DNA of 64,000 bases from Mycobacteriales bacterium (GCA_013362805.1 JABFVL010000014.1:31135-95134); one strand, 5' to 3'; counted from the first letter of the stretch, positions 1-9,277 are shown. Program-made: numbers and translations. Notes: generated from the sequence alone by a model not told the origin.

Positions 1-364
1 GTGCGACCTGCGGCGCAAGGGCAAGATTGTCTTGAGTCTGTGGTTCACCGTCGAGATCAGGCGCGACTCCGCGCGCTGAGTTCGCTTGACTAATGGGTGA
101 TACCGTCGCCCCCCGGCTTCGCACGGCCGCCGCATGGTCAAGTCGGCTTGGCCGTTCCACACGCTGACGGCGTGGCGGCTCAGCCTCATATTCGGCACCA
201 CTGTATTCAAGGTCGTCCTCGGCATAATCTGCGTCGTAATCATCTTCTTCGTAACGATCGGACGGTGCATTGTAGACCCGCTCCCGTTCGCTACGTTCAT
301 AGGCTGGGTCGCTGTCATCTTCAACAAGGCCCAGCCAGACGCCCGCCTTTCGCATTGCGCCCAT
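1..364 (-). CDS. sepF: Cell division protein SepF, N-terminal part (cut by window edge)
   Basis: The reverse strand from 364 reads MGAMRKAGVWLGLVEDDSD, followed by an acidic Tyr/Asp-rich linker and then RRQRVERPSRLDH. The amphipathic N-terminus and acidic linker are the usual layout of actinobacterial SepF, which anchors FtsZ to the membrane and binds its C-terminal tail. The ATG at 364 is chosen because GGGGGAGGT lies about six bases upstream. An internal ATG at 355 is less well placed. Only about 121 codons are present, so most of the FtsZ-binding DUF552 domain lies outside the window. It is the third gene of ftsZ-yggS-sepF, which supports the call. Confidence 0.9.
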   Translation of the reverse strand, partial: MGAMRKAGVWLGLVEDDSDPAYERSERERVYNAPSDRYEEDDYDADYAEDDLEYSGAEYEAEPPRRQRVERPSRLDHAAAVRSRGATVSPISQANSARGVAPDLDGEPQTQDNLALAPQVA

Positions 365-438
365 CGGCGTACCTCCCCCGTCGGTGCCCGCTTGAGCAGT
401 TCTGTAATGACAGTACTGTGATTTACCACGTCACCGTA

Positions 439-1161
439 CTATCCCTGTGCACGTTTCCCTAACAAAGCGCCGCCTATTCTCAGGTGTGTCGCTCCACATG
501 AAATGGCGTCTTCCATATCTCCGCTCATCCCCGCAGAGAGCCAATTCGCCATTGGATATTCGACACGAAGCTTTTTAGACAAAGCGCTGAGCTGCGAAAA
601 CGCGGGCATTGCTGGTGAATCGCGTGGCGCGACCGCCATTAGCCCCCGCAAACGCAGCCAACGACATGGTTCCATCTGGCGGGCCAAGGCTTGCACCTGG
701 GTTGGGATAACGCCCCCTCGCGGACCCAAAACCCCGGTGTCAGGCCGCTCATCCAGACTGACTTGCACAAGAATGTCTAGTGTGCGTTGATAACGCGCGG
801 CAGCTCGCTCCAAAGCGACTATCAACTCTGGACGATCCACACTGTGCACAACATCCGCATAAGCGGCAACGGAATTTGCCTTGTTCCGCTGCAACTGACC
901 GACGAAGTGCCAGCGCGCATTAGGCACTGCGGCAGCCTTTACCTTTGCTTCCTGATCACGGTTCTCACCAAGATCGCGCAGACCCAACTCGAGCAGGAGT
1001 TCGGCATCTGAGGCTGGGTATGTCTTGGTGATGCCGATCAAGGTGATCTCCGCCGAATCACGGCCGACGCGCTGGCATGCGGTTTCAATGCGCTCGCGCA
1101 CCTGCCCGAGCCGTTCCGCCAACTGCGCCCGCCGGGCCTGATCCGGTGGAGCTGCATTCAC
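439..1161 (-). CDS. YggS/PLPBP family pyridoxal-phosphate homeostasis protein
   Basis: This 240-residue protein has the YggS layout: an N-terminal helix, ITLIGITKTYP with the PLP-binding Lys at the end of the first strand, LGENRDQEAK, WHFVGQLQRNK, and a C-terminal SAGMSGDMEDAI and LRIGGALLG. The family is a TIM-barrel PLP carrier that buffers PLP in the cytosol and has no known catalytic reaction. It begins with GTG at 1161, three bases after the ftsZ stop, so it is very probably translated with ftsZ. The pgeF/yfiH gene that usually sits between ftsZ and yggS in actinobacteria is absent. Confidence 0.93.
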   Translation of the reverse strand: MNAAPPDQARRAQLAERLGQVRERIETACQRVGRDSAEITLIGITKTYPASDAELLLELGLRDLGENRDQEAKVKAAAVPNARWHFVGQLQRNKANSVAAYADVVHSVDRPELIVALERAAARYQRTLDILVQVSLDERPDTGVLGPRGGVIPTQVQALARQMEPCRWLRLRGLMAVAPRDSPAMPAFSQLSALSKKLRVEYPMANWLSAGMSGDMEDAISCGATHLRIGGALLGKRAQG

Positions 1162-1164
1162 CTT

Positions 1165-2256
1165 TTATGCACCGTTCTTCAAGAAATCAGGAACATCGAC
1201 GTCGTCAAAGACGACTCGGCTTGGAGACTGAGTCGGTATTGGAGATTCGACAACCGGCTCGGGCTCTGGATTTTCCGCTTGCGGGAGTTCCATCCGCCGA
1301 TAGGTGGGGGCTCCGCTGTCGAACCCGGCGGCGATGACCGTAACGCGAACCTCGTCACCTAGAGCATCGTCAATAACGGTACCGAAAATGATGTTCGCAT
1401 CGGGATGCGCCGCATCGCTGACCAGCGAGGCCGCTTCATTGATTTCAAATAGACCAAGGTCAGAACCACCGGCGATAGAAAGCAAGACGCCGTGCGCGCC
1501 TTCCATACTGGCTTCCAACAATGGGCTGGCGATAGCGGATTCGGCGGCTTCCACCGCTCTGTTTTCGCCTTTGGCCGTGCCGATGCCCATGAGGGCGGTT
1601 CCGGCGCCACTCATGACGCTTTTCACGTCGGCGAAGTCTAGGTTGATCAGACCCGGTGTCGTGATGAGGTCAGTGATTCCTTGCACACCAGAGAGCAACA
1701 CCTGATCTGCCATGCGGAAAGCATCCATCATGGAAATTTGCTTGTCACCGAGGGCCAGGAGTCGATCGTTGGGGATGACAATCAGTGTGTCGCATTCACT
1801 GCGCAGTTCTGCGATCCCGGACTCGGCCTGAACCTGGCGTCGACGCCCCTCAAAGCCGAACGGGCGGGTGACTACACCAATGGTGAGCGCACCTAGCTCA
1901 CGGGCGATTGTCGCGACAACAGGCGCGCCGCCGGTCCCGGTTCCGCCACCTTCACCTGCGGTGACGAACACCATGTCGGCGCCCTTGAGTACTTCTTCGA
2001 TTTCTTCTTTATGGTCTTCGGCGGCTTTACGTCCAACCTCTGGGTTGGCGCCCGCCCCTAGGCCACGAGTCATTTCGCGACCCACGTCGAGTTTGACGTC
2101 TGCGTCGCTCATCAATAGTGCTTGCGCATCGGTGTTGATCGCGATGAACTCGACGCCTTTTAGGCCGACCTCAATCATCCGGTTTACGGCGTTCACTCCA
2201 CCGCCACCGATGCCGACGACCTTTATGACCGCCAGGTAGTTATGTGGAGGCGTCAT
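1165..2256 (-). CDS. ftsZ: Cell division GTPase FtsZ
   Basis: FtsZ polymerises with GTP into the cytokinetic ring. The 363-residue sequence starts [20 protein letters not shown], has the tubulin signature [10 protein letters not shown] near residue 105, and has the T7-loop region [11 protein letters not shown]. The tail ends [13 protein letters not shown], the conserved peptide that binds SepF in actinobacteria. A purine-rich GAGGGTGAGGG precedes the ATG at 2256. The gene upstream on the same strand is a mannosyltransferase instead of ftsQ, so ftsZ is separated here from the rest of the division/cell-wall cluster. Promoters are probably in 2257-2416, where no gene was seen. Confidence 0.97.
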   Translation of the reverse strand: MTPPHNYLAVIKVVGIGGGGVNAVNRMIEVGLKGVEFIAINTDAQALLMSDADVKLDVGREMTRGLGAGANPEVGRKAAEDHKEEIEEVLKGADMVFVTAGEGGGTGTGGAPVVATIARELGALTIGVVTRPFGFEGRRRQVQAESGIAELRSECDTLIVIPNDRLLALGDKQISMMDAFRMADQVLLSGVQGITDLITTPGLINLDFADVKSVMSGAGTALMGIGTAKGENRAVEAAESAIASPLLEASMEGAHGVLLSIAGGSDLGLFEINEAASLVSDAAHPDANIIFGTVIDDALGDEVRVTVIAAGFDSGAPTYRRMELPQAENPEPEPVVESPIPTQSPSRVVFDDVDVPDFLKNGA

Positions 2257-2416
2257 TCGTGAACCCTCACCCTCTAGTTGAACCTCATAGTCATGTCAAG
2301 CTACTGACATGGATAAACCGTAGGCGTGTCGTTGGCGTTGATTCAAGTACGTCCCCCGGCGTGTCGATGCAGCTTAACGAGTTATCCCACACGTATGCGC
2401 GCTGCCACGAGAATAA

Positions 2417-3526
2417 TCAGCCGCGCAAAAGTTTGCTCATCCGGGCACCGATTAGTTCCCAAGTCCACTCTTGTTCCACCCAAGCCCGCCCCTGGGCCCC
2501 CATACGCAGCGCCAATGACCGATCTGTCAACAAAGTACAGACCTTGTCCGCAATCGCATCCACATCAGACCCAGGCACCACAAAACCGGTTTCATTTTCC
2601 CGAACCGCATCGGGCGCGCCGCCCGAATCACCCGCTACAACGGGCAAGCCCAACGCCGACGCCTCCAGATACACGATGCCCAAACCCTCAACATCAAGTC
2701 CACCTCGGCGAGTGCGACACGGCATGGCGAACACATCACCCGCCGCGTAATGTTCCGGCAACTCATCCCAGGGCACCGCACCGGTAAACACAACATCCAG
2801 ACGACGAGCCAACGCGCGCAAGCGGCGCTCATAACGGCCGCCGCCCACTATCAACAAGGCGGCATCTGGCACCTTTTGCCGAATGAGTGGCAGCGCCGAT
2901 ATCAACCGATCCTGCCCTTTACGCGGCACCAAACGAGAAACGCAGACCACAACTGGTCGATCACCCAAACCGTATTTTTCTCGCACCCGAGCACCCGAAA
3001 CGCCAGGGTGATAGCGCTCTATGTCTACCCCAGGCGCCAAGCGTTCCAAAGTGGTCACCCCACCCAGCACCGGATCAAGCCGAGAGCGGGTGTACTCCCC
3101 CAAATACGTCACCACATCAATGCTTCGGCCGATCCGCCGCAGCGCCGCTCGGGCGCCGGGCAAGGCCGCCCAACCCACCTCATGACCATGCGTCTGCGCC
3201 ACACATCGACGCACCCCGGCTGCGCGCAATTTCGGCGCCATCGCACCCAAGGGCGCCATCGCACCGAACCACGCCGTGTCGATATTCAACTTCCGAACCA
3301 ACTCAACGGCGCGAGCTGTCACCGCAGGAGTCGGAATCATGGGATACCGGGGCCATCGGAAAATCGGAAAAGGTTGAGCGGCATCAAAGACATCGTCGCC
3401 TGCGTGCGCAGAGGCAAACACCGCGAGCGAATCGGGCTCTTGGCGCAGCGCCAATTCGTGCACGAAAGCTTGAATACCCCCTGGGCGCGGCGGAAAGTCG
3501 TTCGTCACGATCAGCGTGCGGCTCAT
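2417..3526 (-). CDS. GT4 glycosyltransferase, PimB-like mannosyltransferase
   Basis: This 369-residue GT-B glycosyltransferase begins MSRTLIVTNDFPPRPGGIQ, the glycine-rich N-terminal loop of the family. The C-terminal half has VSRLVPRKGQDRLI and the donor-binding segment EGLGIVYLEASALGLPVVAG, with the EX7E glutamates. It resembles the GDP-mannose-dependent phosphatidylinositol-mannoside mannosyltransferase PimB (Rv2188c) of mycobacteria. The next two genes upstream, an M48 protease and an NlpC/P60 hydrolase, include a partner that also neighbours pimB in mycobacteria. It overlaps the M48 gene by four bases. Acceptor specificity cannot be read from the sequence, so the symbol is withheld. Confidence 0.85.
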   Translation of the reverse strand: MSRTLIVTNDFPPRPGGIQAFVHELALRQEPDSLAVFASAHAGDDVFDAAQPFPIFRWPRYPMIPTPAVTARAVELVRKLNIDTAWFGAMAPLGAMAPKLRAAGVRRCVAQTHGHEVGWAALPGARAALRRIGRSIDVVTYLGEYTRSRLDPVLGGVTTLERLAPGVDIERYHPGVSGARVREKYGLGDRPVVVCVSRLVPRKGQDRLISALPLIRQKVPDAALLIVGGGRYERRLRALARRLDVVFTGAVPWDELPEHYAAGDVFAMPCRTRRGGLDVEGLGIVYLEASALGLPVVAGDSGGAPDAVRENETGFVVPGSDVDAIADKVCTLLTDRSLALRMGAQGRAWVEQEWTWELIGARMSKLLRG

Positions 3527-4833
3527 CCAACTCCCTCCTGACCCCGGGTATCAGCGGATAGCACTATTACGAGAGACTTCGCGAATTGCCGAGCATGACC
3601 TATTCGCTCGGACGTGGTCGGATGCGAGGCAAACAACGCGAAAAGCACCGGATTCGGTTCCAAATCTGAGCGATTTGTCACAGCAAGCCGCCGATGCATC
3701 GCGATAAACGTCGACGGGTCGCCGGTGAGTTGCAACGAATGTTCATCAGCTCTGGCCTCAATCCGCCTAGACACGATGTTCGCAATTGGCGTGGCTAGGA
3801 AACCCACCAGCGCCAACAAGGCCATAATCAAAGCCATCGAGCGAGGATCAGCCACACTACTCACCCCAGCGCGAGCCAACAACGACTGCCACCCCAACAG
3901 CAAAAAGCCGGCCACACACAACGCCGCCGCGGCGACCGCTCCCAAACTGGTACCTACCAAAACGTCATTGCTCTTCGCGTGACCAAGTTCGTGCGCGACC
4001 ACCAACTTCACCTCGGACTCCGGCGCATCATTGAGCAGGTTGTCATACACCACAATGCGTCGCGAAGAACCAAAACCAGAGACATACGCGTTCAACGCAG
4101 TAGTCCGCCGCGACGCATCGGCAACCAGCACTTCCCTCACCGGCACACCATCGGCCGCTGCCATCTCCATCAGATCCGACCGCAAAGCTGAATCGGGCAT
4201 AGGCTTGAAATTATTGAAAATTGGCTCGATCAACACCGGATACAAAAACGAAGCCACAAAAGTTAGCAGTGCGGCGGCCGCTGACACTGGAATCCACCAC
4301 CACCGCGGCAGCGCCCGCACCACCGCATAAAAAGCCCACAGAGCCAAGGCCGTGATCAACGCGCCAACAAGCCACGACTTGGCGACATCCACCGCCCAGC
4401 CGCCCCACGTATGTGTGGACAGGCCATGTCGACGCAGCACCACTTCTGCTCGCGCCCGAAGGGGCAAGACAACGAGCTGGCCAATCAGCCCTAGGGCCAC
4501 GCCACCCAACAGAGCGCGCCACACCCAACCACCGCCCAAAGGGCGAGCCACCAACTCGACAATGCGCGCACCCCACGGGGTGAAGCCCAGCACTACTGTG
4601 ACGAGCAGACCGAGAGCAAAGGCTCCCAAAGTCCAAGGGCGCAGCTGCGAGTGATACCGCTGCTCAGCGTCGATTTGCGCCGAGATGAAATCAGCACTGG
4701 CCGGTTGGCGACCCTGCTGACCGGGCTCGGCAGCATCCCACGGGATGAGCAGCCATGCCAACACCACCAGAAGAGCGACGAGCACGCCCAAGGTGATCCA
4801 CGCCGCTTGTCGAGAAGTCACCGCGCGATTCAA
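3523..4833 (-). CDS. M48 family membrane zinc metalloprotease (Ste24/HtpX-like)
   Basis: The 436-residue protein has an N-terminal membrane helix, several further hydrophobic segments, and the zinc motif HELGH in VVAHELGHAKSNDV near residue 280. A downstream glutamate in RIEARADEHSLQL is the likely third zinc ligand. Members are integral membrane peptidases that cleave membrane or prenylated proteins; the substrate here is unknown. The longest frame starts with TTG at 4833; GTG at 4821 is an equally plausible start and neither has a clear ribosome-binding site. The last four bases overlap the PimB-like gene, so the two are likely cotranscribed. Confidence 0.88.
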   Translation of the reverse strand: MNRAVTSRQAAWITLGVLVALLVVLAWLLIPWDAAEPGQQGRQPASADFISAQIDAEQRYHSQLRPWTLGAFALGLLVTVVLGFTPWGARIVELVARPLGGGWVWRALLGGVALGLIGQLVVLPLRARAEVVLRRHGLSTHTWGGWAVDVAKSWLVGALITALALWAFYAVVRALPRWWWIPVSAAAALLTFVASFLYPVLIEPIFNNFKPMPDSALRSDLMEMAAADGVPVREVLVADASRRTTALNAYVSGFGSSRRIVVYDNLLNDAPESEVKLVVAHELGHAKSNDVLVGTSLGAVAAAALCVAGFLLLGWQSLLARAGVSSVADPRSMALIMALLALVGFLATPIANIVSRRIEARADEHSLQLTGDPSTFIAMHRRLAVTNRSDLEPNPVLFALFASHPTTSERIGHARQFAKSLVIVLSADTRGQEGVG

Positions 4834-4859
4834 TCACGGCACGTATGCGTGTAGCGCGT

Positions 4860-5819
4860 TCAGCCCGGCCGGGCCGCTCCCGACACCCTGCCAGGCGCGG
4901 ACACCGGAACTACCTGCACGTTCTGACCTGGTTGCGGGGCGTGCACCACTTGACCGTCCCCGGCGTATAGCGCCACGTGGTAGATCGGTTCGCCATAGAA
5001 CACCAGATCGCCCGGCTGGAGGTCGTTGGGAGAAACATGGGGGAAAGACGCGTATTGTTGACGAGCCGAATGAGCCATCTGCACACCGGCCCTACCCCAC
5101 GCCGCAGCGGTCAGACCTGAGCAGTCGTATGCCGAAGGCCCGGCGGCGGCGAATTGGTAGGGCTTGCCCTGCTGGTCGAACGCGAAACGCAGTACCACCG
5201 CGGAGAGTCCTTGGCCTTGCCCGTCGTACGAAACAATTTTCGCGCCTTTGGGACGACCAGAGAGTTTGTCACGCAACTTGCCCCATTTTGTGAGGTCCTC
5301 GTTGATCCTTGTTTGCTTCTCGCGAAGCACCCGCTCTTGCTCGGCGCGCGTACCCACTTGGGCGTCAATCTCGTCTTTCGCTTCCCGCATTTGCCCCCGG
5401 GTGTCGGAAAGCTCGGCAAGCTGGTCATGACGATGCGCGTGCAACATTTGCAGCAGAGTGAGTTGGTCCAGCGCGGTCTGCGGACTACCCGTGGAGAGCA
5501 ACATGGCCATCGCATCGACACCACCCGTGGTGTAAGCGGCGCTGGCCAACTCGTCGACACCACGTTGGCGCTCGGCGTATTGCTCTTCAACAGTCGAATA
5601 CTTCGGCATCAATTCATCGAGCCGGGCTTGGCTTTCATCCAAAAGCACCTTGGCCTCGTGGTAGTCCTCCGCCGCGGTGACCATTTCTTGCTCAAGGCGG
5701 ATCACTTGAGCCTCGGCATCGCCCAAGCTTGGGGGTGCAGGGTCCGCGTGCGCGCTGCGCATCCCAGGTACACACAATGCGACAGCAAGGATTGCGACGA
5801 GCACAGGATTTCGCGACAT
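4860..5819 (-). CDS. Secreted NlpC/P60 peptidoglycan endopeptidase with coiled-coil N-terminus
   Basis: The protein starts MSRNPVLVAILAVALC with a signal peptide ending near the Ala of SAHA. A long charged coiled-coil follows (about residues 35-190), then a C-terminal NlpC/P60 domain. The catalytic Cys is in YDCSGLTAAAW, the His in EPIYHVALYAGDG, and the third polar residue is probably the His of VVHAP. This is the RipA/RipC-type layout, in which the coiled-coil is thought to inhibit or to dock with FtsEX-like partners; cleavage is between D-Glu and meso-DAP in stem peptides. ATG 5819 is preferred over the longer frame because GGAGG lies six bases upstream. In mycobacteria Rv2190c, of the same family, also sits beside pimB. 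Confidence 0.92.
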   Translation of the reverse strand: MSRNPVLVAILAVALCVPGMRSAHADPAPPSLGDAEAQVIRLEQEMVTAAEDYHEAKVLLDESQARLDELMPKYSTVEEQYAERQRGVDELASAAYTTGGVDAMAMLLSTGSPQTALDQLTLLQMLHAHRHDQLAELSDTRGQMREAKDEIDAQVGTRAEQERVLREKQTRINEDLTKWGKLRDKLSGRPKGAKIVSYDGQGQGLSAVVLRFAFDQQGKPYQFAAAGPSAYDCSGLTAAAWGRAGVQMAHSARQQYASFPHVSPNDLQPGDLVFYGEPIYHVALYAGDGQVVHAPQPGQNVQVVPVSAPGRVSGAARPG

Positions 5820-5911
5820 AGTGAACCTCCGCCTCGCCAGCAAAGTGAGCTGGCGCACGCGAGGTTAGAGAAATAGCTCCCGACCAACAAGACCCTGTGG
5901 ATAACCACGTC

Positions 5912-7225
5912 CTACGCGCGGGACAACCGCTCAATCAAGGCTTGCGAGGGCACAGCGTGTCCGCCAGCGCGCAATGCGGAATTCGCGACCGCCTTGTCAG
6001 ACGACACCACCAACAGTGGTCGGCCCGCCGGTTCGGCTCTGACGAGCTGTTCAATCAGTTCATCGGCAATTTGCGCCCCTTGGCTAAACAACACCCGCAC
6101 ACCGCGCGCGCTAGGAGCTATCCCCACCAAATGGTGGGTGCCGTCGAAAACCACTGTGATCTCAGCTCGGGTTTGCGCTGCCAGCCCCGCCAGTCCTTGC
6201 ACCAAACGGTTTCGTTGGCGTTCCAATGAGATACCGCCGAACCCAGTCTTCGTCACGTTGTATCCATCGACAATGACGTGCACTTTAGGCAGCATCAAAA
6301 GCTGTTCCAAGCGGGCCAACTCATCGGTGCCGCCTACTCGGCCCGGTTCGCCAGGTGTGGCGCCCCACTGGGTCGCCACCAGATCCGCTGGCGAACCCGA
6401 GTCCTCAAGCGACAATTCGTCACGCAGTCCACGGGTGGCTTCGTTAATCGTCGCCAGCAACACCGCCAAGCGGGCGCTGTGAACATGACGCCCCACTCGC
6501 TCGGAATCTCGCACCGCGTGCGCCGCGACATTGGCGGCTTCAAGTTGAGCACGCAATCGACGTATTTCCGCCGCGTGAGTGCTGGAATCGGCAGCACGTC
6601 GGCCTCGTTCGGCGGAAAGATCACCGGTGAGTTTCGTCAGGTCACGCTCGGCTTTTCGCAGCTGCTGAGCGAGCTGTTTAGATTCTTCTCGCATATGCTC
6701 GAGTTCTCGGCGAGCTAGCGCGAGATCTTTTCGGGCTTTGTCCAGGTCAGAACGAGCCGTGCTTTTCGCTTTCTCCAACTGTTGTTCAAGCTGTTGAGTA
6801 GCCCGTTCCACTTCGGTGTGGGAATCGGTTTCCGGGGTCGCCAACCTCACCCACTCTTCCCATCCCTCAGCCTGGGTGAGATAGGCGATGGCGGCGACAT
6901 CCACCGGATCGGCCGCCTCGACGGGCGCACCCGCCATCACGGCCTCGCCCAGAGCACCCGTGGTAAGAACGACCTTTTCAGCCACGTGGTCCCGAAATTC
7001 GGTGTCGGTGGCAAGGGCCGCAACAAGCGGAGTAGCCGCCATTTTGGCCCGTCGACTTGCCGTGAATCTTCGAAATTTACGGAGATTTCCCGGTATTTGT
7101 GCAGGTGAAAGCGCAGGAAGCACCCCCGATGCCAGCGAGATCACTCGAAGTCGGACAGCATCGGGCAAACTCACCGAACCCGCGTGATGAGTGGCGGCGT
7201 CGCTAGATGATTCGGATTCGGCCAT
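5912..7225 (-). CDS. NYN (YacP-like) domain RNA-binding/nuclease-like protein with coiled-coil
   Basis: This 437-residue protein has three parts. The N-terminal region is helical. A strong coiled-coil (about residues 130-240) is rich in Glu, Lys, Arg and Ala. The C-terminal NYN domain starts at HVIVDGYNVTKTGFG and continues through ITVVFDGTHH and LLVVSSDKAVANSA. The acidic residues in VDGYN, FDGT and SSDK are those of PIN-like/NYN nucleases, so a metal-dependent RNase is possible; many family members lack a demonstrated activity. It is divergent from the exonuclease gene and lies upstream of the NlpC/P60 gene. A similar protein is widespread in actinobacteria. Confidence 0.85.
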   Translation of the reverse strand: MAESESSSDAATHHAGSVSLPDAVRLRVISLASGVLPALSPAQIPGNLRKFRRFTASRRAKMAATPLVAALATDTEFRDHVAEKVVLTTGALGEAVMAGAPVEAADPVDVAAIAYLTQAEGWEEWVRLATPETDSHTEVERATQQLEQQLEKAKSTARSDLDKARKDLALARRELEHMREESKQLAQQLRKAERDLTKLTGDLSAERGRRAADSSTHAAEIRRLRAQLEAANVAAHAVRDSERVGRHVHSARLAVLLATINEATRGLRDELSLEDSGSPADLVATQWGATPGEPGRVGGTDELARLEQLLMLPKVHVIVDGYNVTKTGFGGISLERQRNRLVQGLAGLAAQTRAEITVVFDGTHHLVGIAPSARGVRVLFSQGAQIADELIEQLVRAEPAGRPLLVVSSDKAVANSALRAGGHAVPSQALIERLSRA

Positions 7226-7293
7226 AGTTCAATCATCGGTTACTAGCGCACGAGTGTCCCGTAAGGGGCAACGAAAAAGCGTCAGTGGCGCCC

Positions 7294-7299
7294 CGTACT
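7294..7299 (+). promoter_or_regulatory. Possible -10 box for a leaderless exonuclease transcript
   Basis: TACTGT fits the actinobacterial TANNNT -10 pattern and ends nine bases before the GTG at 7309. No ribosome-binding site is visible before either candidate start. This would suit a leaderless mRNA, which is common in actinobacteria. The call rests on a short motif and spacing only. Confidence 0.3.
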
Positions 7300-7308
7300 G
7301 TGTGCTCC

Positions 7309-7920
7309 GTGCAATCTGGACTTGATGCTGCGGCCCTTTCTCAACAGACGCTCCAGGACGTGATGTTCGTCGTGGTCGATCTGGAAACCACGGGCATGAA
7401 TCCAGAAACCGATCGCATCACCGAAATCGCGGCGGTGCAGGTGCGTGGGGAAAACGTCCTCGCCGAATTCAGCACATTGGTAAATCCCGAGGTAGAAATC
7501 TCGGAGTTCATCACCCGTTTGACCGGCATCACGAACGAGGCTGTCGCGAGCTCTCCCAGTGTGGAACACGTCTTGCCAACATTTGTGGAATTCGCACGCG
7601 CCGGTGTGCTCGTCGCCCACAACGCACCATTTGACGTGGGGTTTTTGCGAGCCGCATGCGCCCGCTATGGCCTGAGGTGGCCCACGATTCCCGTGGTAGA
7701 CACTGTCGCGCTGGCCAGGCGGCTCGTTTCTCCAACCGAAGTTGAAAACCACAAACTGTCCACCTTGGCTGGGCTTTTCAACGCGAAGACAACGCCTAAC
7801 CACCGAGCTTTAGATGACGCCCGAGCCACAGTCACGGTGCTTCAACATTTACTCGCCCGGGCGGCTCCCATGGGGGTGCGTAACGTCGACGAGCTATGCG
7901 CATACGCTGAAGCGTTATGA
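7309..7920 (+). CDS. DnaQ-like DEDDh 3'-5' exonuclease
   Basis: The protein carries the three exonuclease motifs in order: FVVVDLETTGMNP (Exo I, DxE), LVAHNAPFDVGFL (Exo II) and NHRALDDARAT (Exo III, with the H-x4-D of the DEDDh class). It resembles the epsilon subunit of DNA polymerase III and the N-terminal exonuclease half of the mycobacterial Rv2191. The C-terminal UvrC-like (GIY-YIG) part found in Rv2191 is missing, since the frame stops at about 204 residues. The start is uncertain: GTG 7309 and GTG 7285 are both in frame without a clear ribosome-binding site. The stop overlaps the NUDIX start by four bases (ATGA), so the two genes are coupled. Confidence 0.88.
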   Translation: MQSGLDAAALSQQTLQDVMFVVVDLETTGMNPETDRITEIAAVQVRGENVLAEFSTLVNPEVEISEFITRLTGITNEAVASSPSVEHVLPTFVEFARAGVLVAHNAPFDVGFLRAACARYGLRWPTIPVVDTVALARRLVSPTEVENHKLSTLAGLFNAKTTPNHRALDDARATVTVLQHLLARAAPMGVRNVDELCAYAEAL

Positions 7921-8459
7921 GCCTTCCCCGTCGCCTCGCATATCGCTGTTATCGGATGATGCCCGGCAAACTGCGCACACGCATGGTGCGGATGTTCACT
8001 CCGAATTTCACCGTCGGCGCTGTGGTGCTGCTGCGCGACGAATCATCGCGCCTGTTGATGGTACGTAAGCCCGGCGAGCGGGGCTGGTCATTGCCCGGTG
8101 GATTGTTGAACCGCCACGAAAGCCCGGCAGCGGCCGCGCGGCGTGAGCTTTTCGAAGAGACCGGGGTCGAGGTGTCCGAGGTTACCTCGGCTCAACCCAA
8201 TGCTCTGCTATATCCACGAGCTCAGCAGGTGGACATGGTCTTTACCGCGACTGTGGACAGTTCGGTGTCGTTGAAGCCGGATCGGGTGGAGATCGAGCAA
8301 GCCGCGTGGCACGATATGAGTCGTTTGCCTGAGGTCACCGTTGCGACGGCGCGTCTACTCGCCGCGTTTCAGTCTGGCCCCTATGCTGACTATCTCCCTG
8401 ATGCCCCCGATTCCGCTCAAGCCATCGCGGCGCTGGTCAAACCGGCACCGAAAAAATAA
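7917..8459 (+). CDS. NUDIX hydrolase
   Basis: The NUDIX box is complete: GGLLNRHESPAAAARRELFEETGVEV, from about residue 62, matches G-x5-E-x7-REUxEExGU (the quoted span joins two adjacent pieces around the catalytic helix). The preceding GERGWSLPGG is typical of NTP-type hydrolases. The product is 180 residues long. The family hydrolyses nucleoside diphosphates linked to another group; the substrate here cannot be told. The start ATG overlaps the exonuclease stop, suggesting a nucleotide-housekeeping operon with the nucleotidyltransferase that follows. Confidence 0.92.
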   Translation: MSLPRRLAYRCYRMMPGKLRTRMVRMFTPNFTVGAVVLLRDESSRLLMVRKPGERGWSLPGGLLNRHESPAAAARRELFEETGVEVSEVTSAQPNALLYPRAQQVDMVFTATVDSSVSLKPDRVEIEQAAWHDMSRLPEVTVATARLLAAFQSGPYADYLPDAPDSAQAIAALVKPAPKK

Positions 8460-8485
8460 CCCTTTAGTTGAAGTCGATACTTTCT

Positions 8486-9277
8486 ATGGTCTATACGTCT
8501 CACGCTGGGCAGCCGCGCTGTGCTGTTGTGCTCGCGGCGGGTCTGGGCACACGCCTTGCCCCACTTACGACACTCCGCCCTAAACCACTATGCCCAATCG
8601 GAAATTCAACGCCACTGGATGACGCACTGACTCGCGCGGGTTCGCTACAGGTCGCCGTCAACGCATCATGGCTGGCCGATCAAGTCCGGGAACATGTGGG
8701 CGACCGAGCGCATATCTCCCACGAACCCACGCCGCTAGGAACAGCCGGGGCGATCGGCAAGCTCAACGACTGGATCGACGGACGCGACGTCACCATCTAC
8801 AACGCAGATGCCTACATTCGAGGCGAAATTCCAGACCTAGACGCCGAAGCGATCACGGTTGACGGACGCAGCGCCGACCCGGACGAGCCAATCTTGCTGG
8901 TTGTCCGGGACGACGAACGCGGAGACTTCGGCCCCTGGCGATTCATCGGCATTTCACACCTACCCGCCAAATACGCCGCCAAGCTGCAAGCGGTACCCAG
9001 TGGGCTATACGCCGAGGTGTGGCGCAAGGCCGCTACCCGTGGGCGCCTGCAGCTTGTGCCATTTCACGGAACCTTCTACGACTGCGGCACGCCTCGGGAT
9101 TACCTAATGGCGAACCTGCACGCCAGTGGCGGCGCCTCCGTGGTGGGACATGGCGCCGATGTTCAAGGGCAGCTCACCCGAAGTGTCGTCTGGCCGGACA
9201 GCTATGTGGGGCCAAAGGAACACCTGATCGAAACAATCCGTGCCGGAGACCTCACGGTCACTACAATCGAAGCATGA
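8486..9277 (+). CDS. Sugar-nucleotide nucleotidyltransferase family protein (GT-A fold)
   Basis: AVVLAAGLGTRLAPLT near the N-terminus is the nucleotide-binding G-x-G-T-R loop of the NTP_transferase family. RPKPLCPIGN follows, with the second conserved Lys. Later YNADAYIRG supplies the metal-binding Asp region, and the C-terminus has GTFYDCGTPRDYL. At about 263 residues it is shorter than bifunctional enzymes and lacks a clear left-handed helix acyltransferase domain. Likely activity is transfer of a nucleotidyl group to a sugar 1-phosphate; the sugar is unknown. ATG 8486 is preferred to TTG 8468. The stop codon overlaps the start of the next gene (ATGA at 9274). Confidence 0.85.
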   Translation: MVYTSHAGQPRCAVVLAAGLGTRLAPLTTLRPKPLCPIGNSTPLDDALTRAGSLQVAVNASWLADQVREHVGDRAHISHEPTPLGTAGAIGKLNDWIDGRDVTIYNADAYIRGEIPDLDAEAITVDGRSADPDEPILLVVRDDERGDFGPWRFIGISHLPAKYAAKLQAVPSGLYAEVWRKAATRGRLQLVPFHGTFYDCGTPRDYLMANLHASGGASVVGHGADVQGQLTRSVVWPDSYVGPKEHLIETIRAGDLTVTTIEA

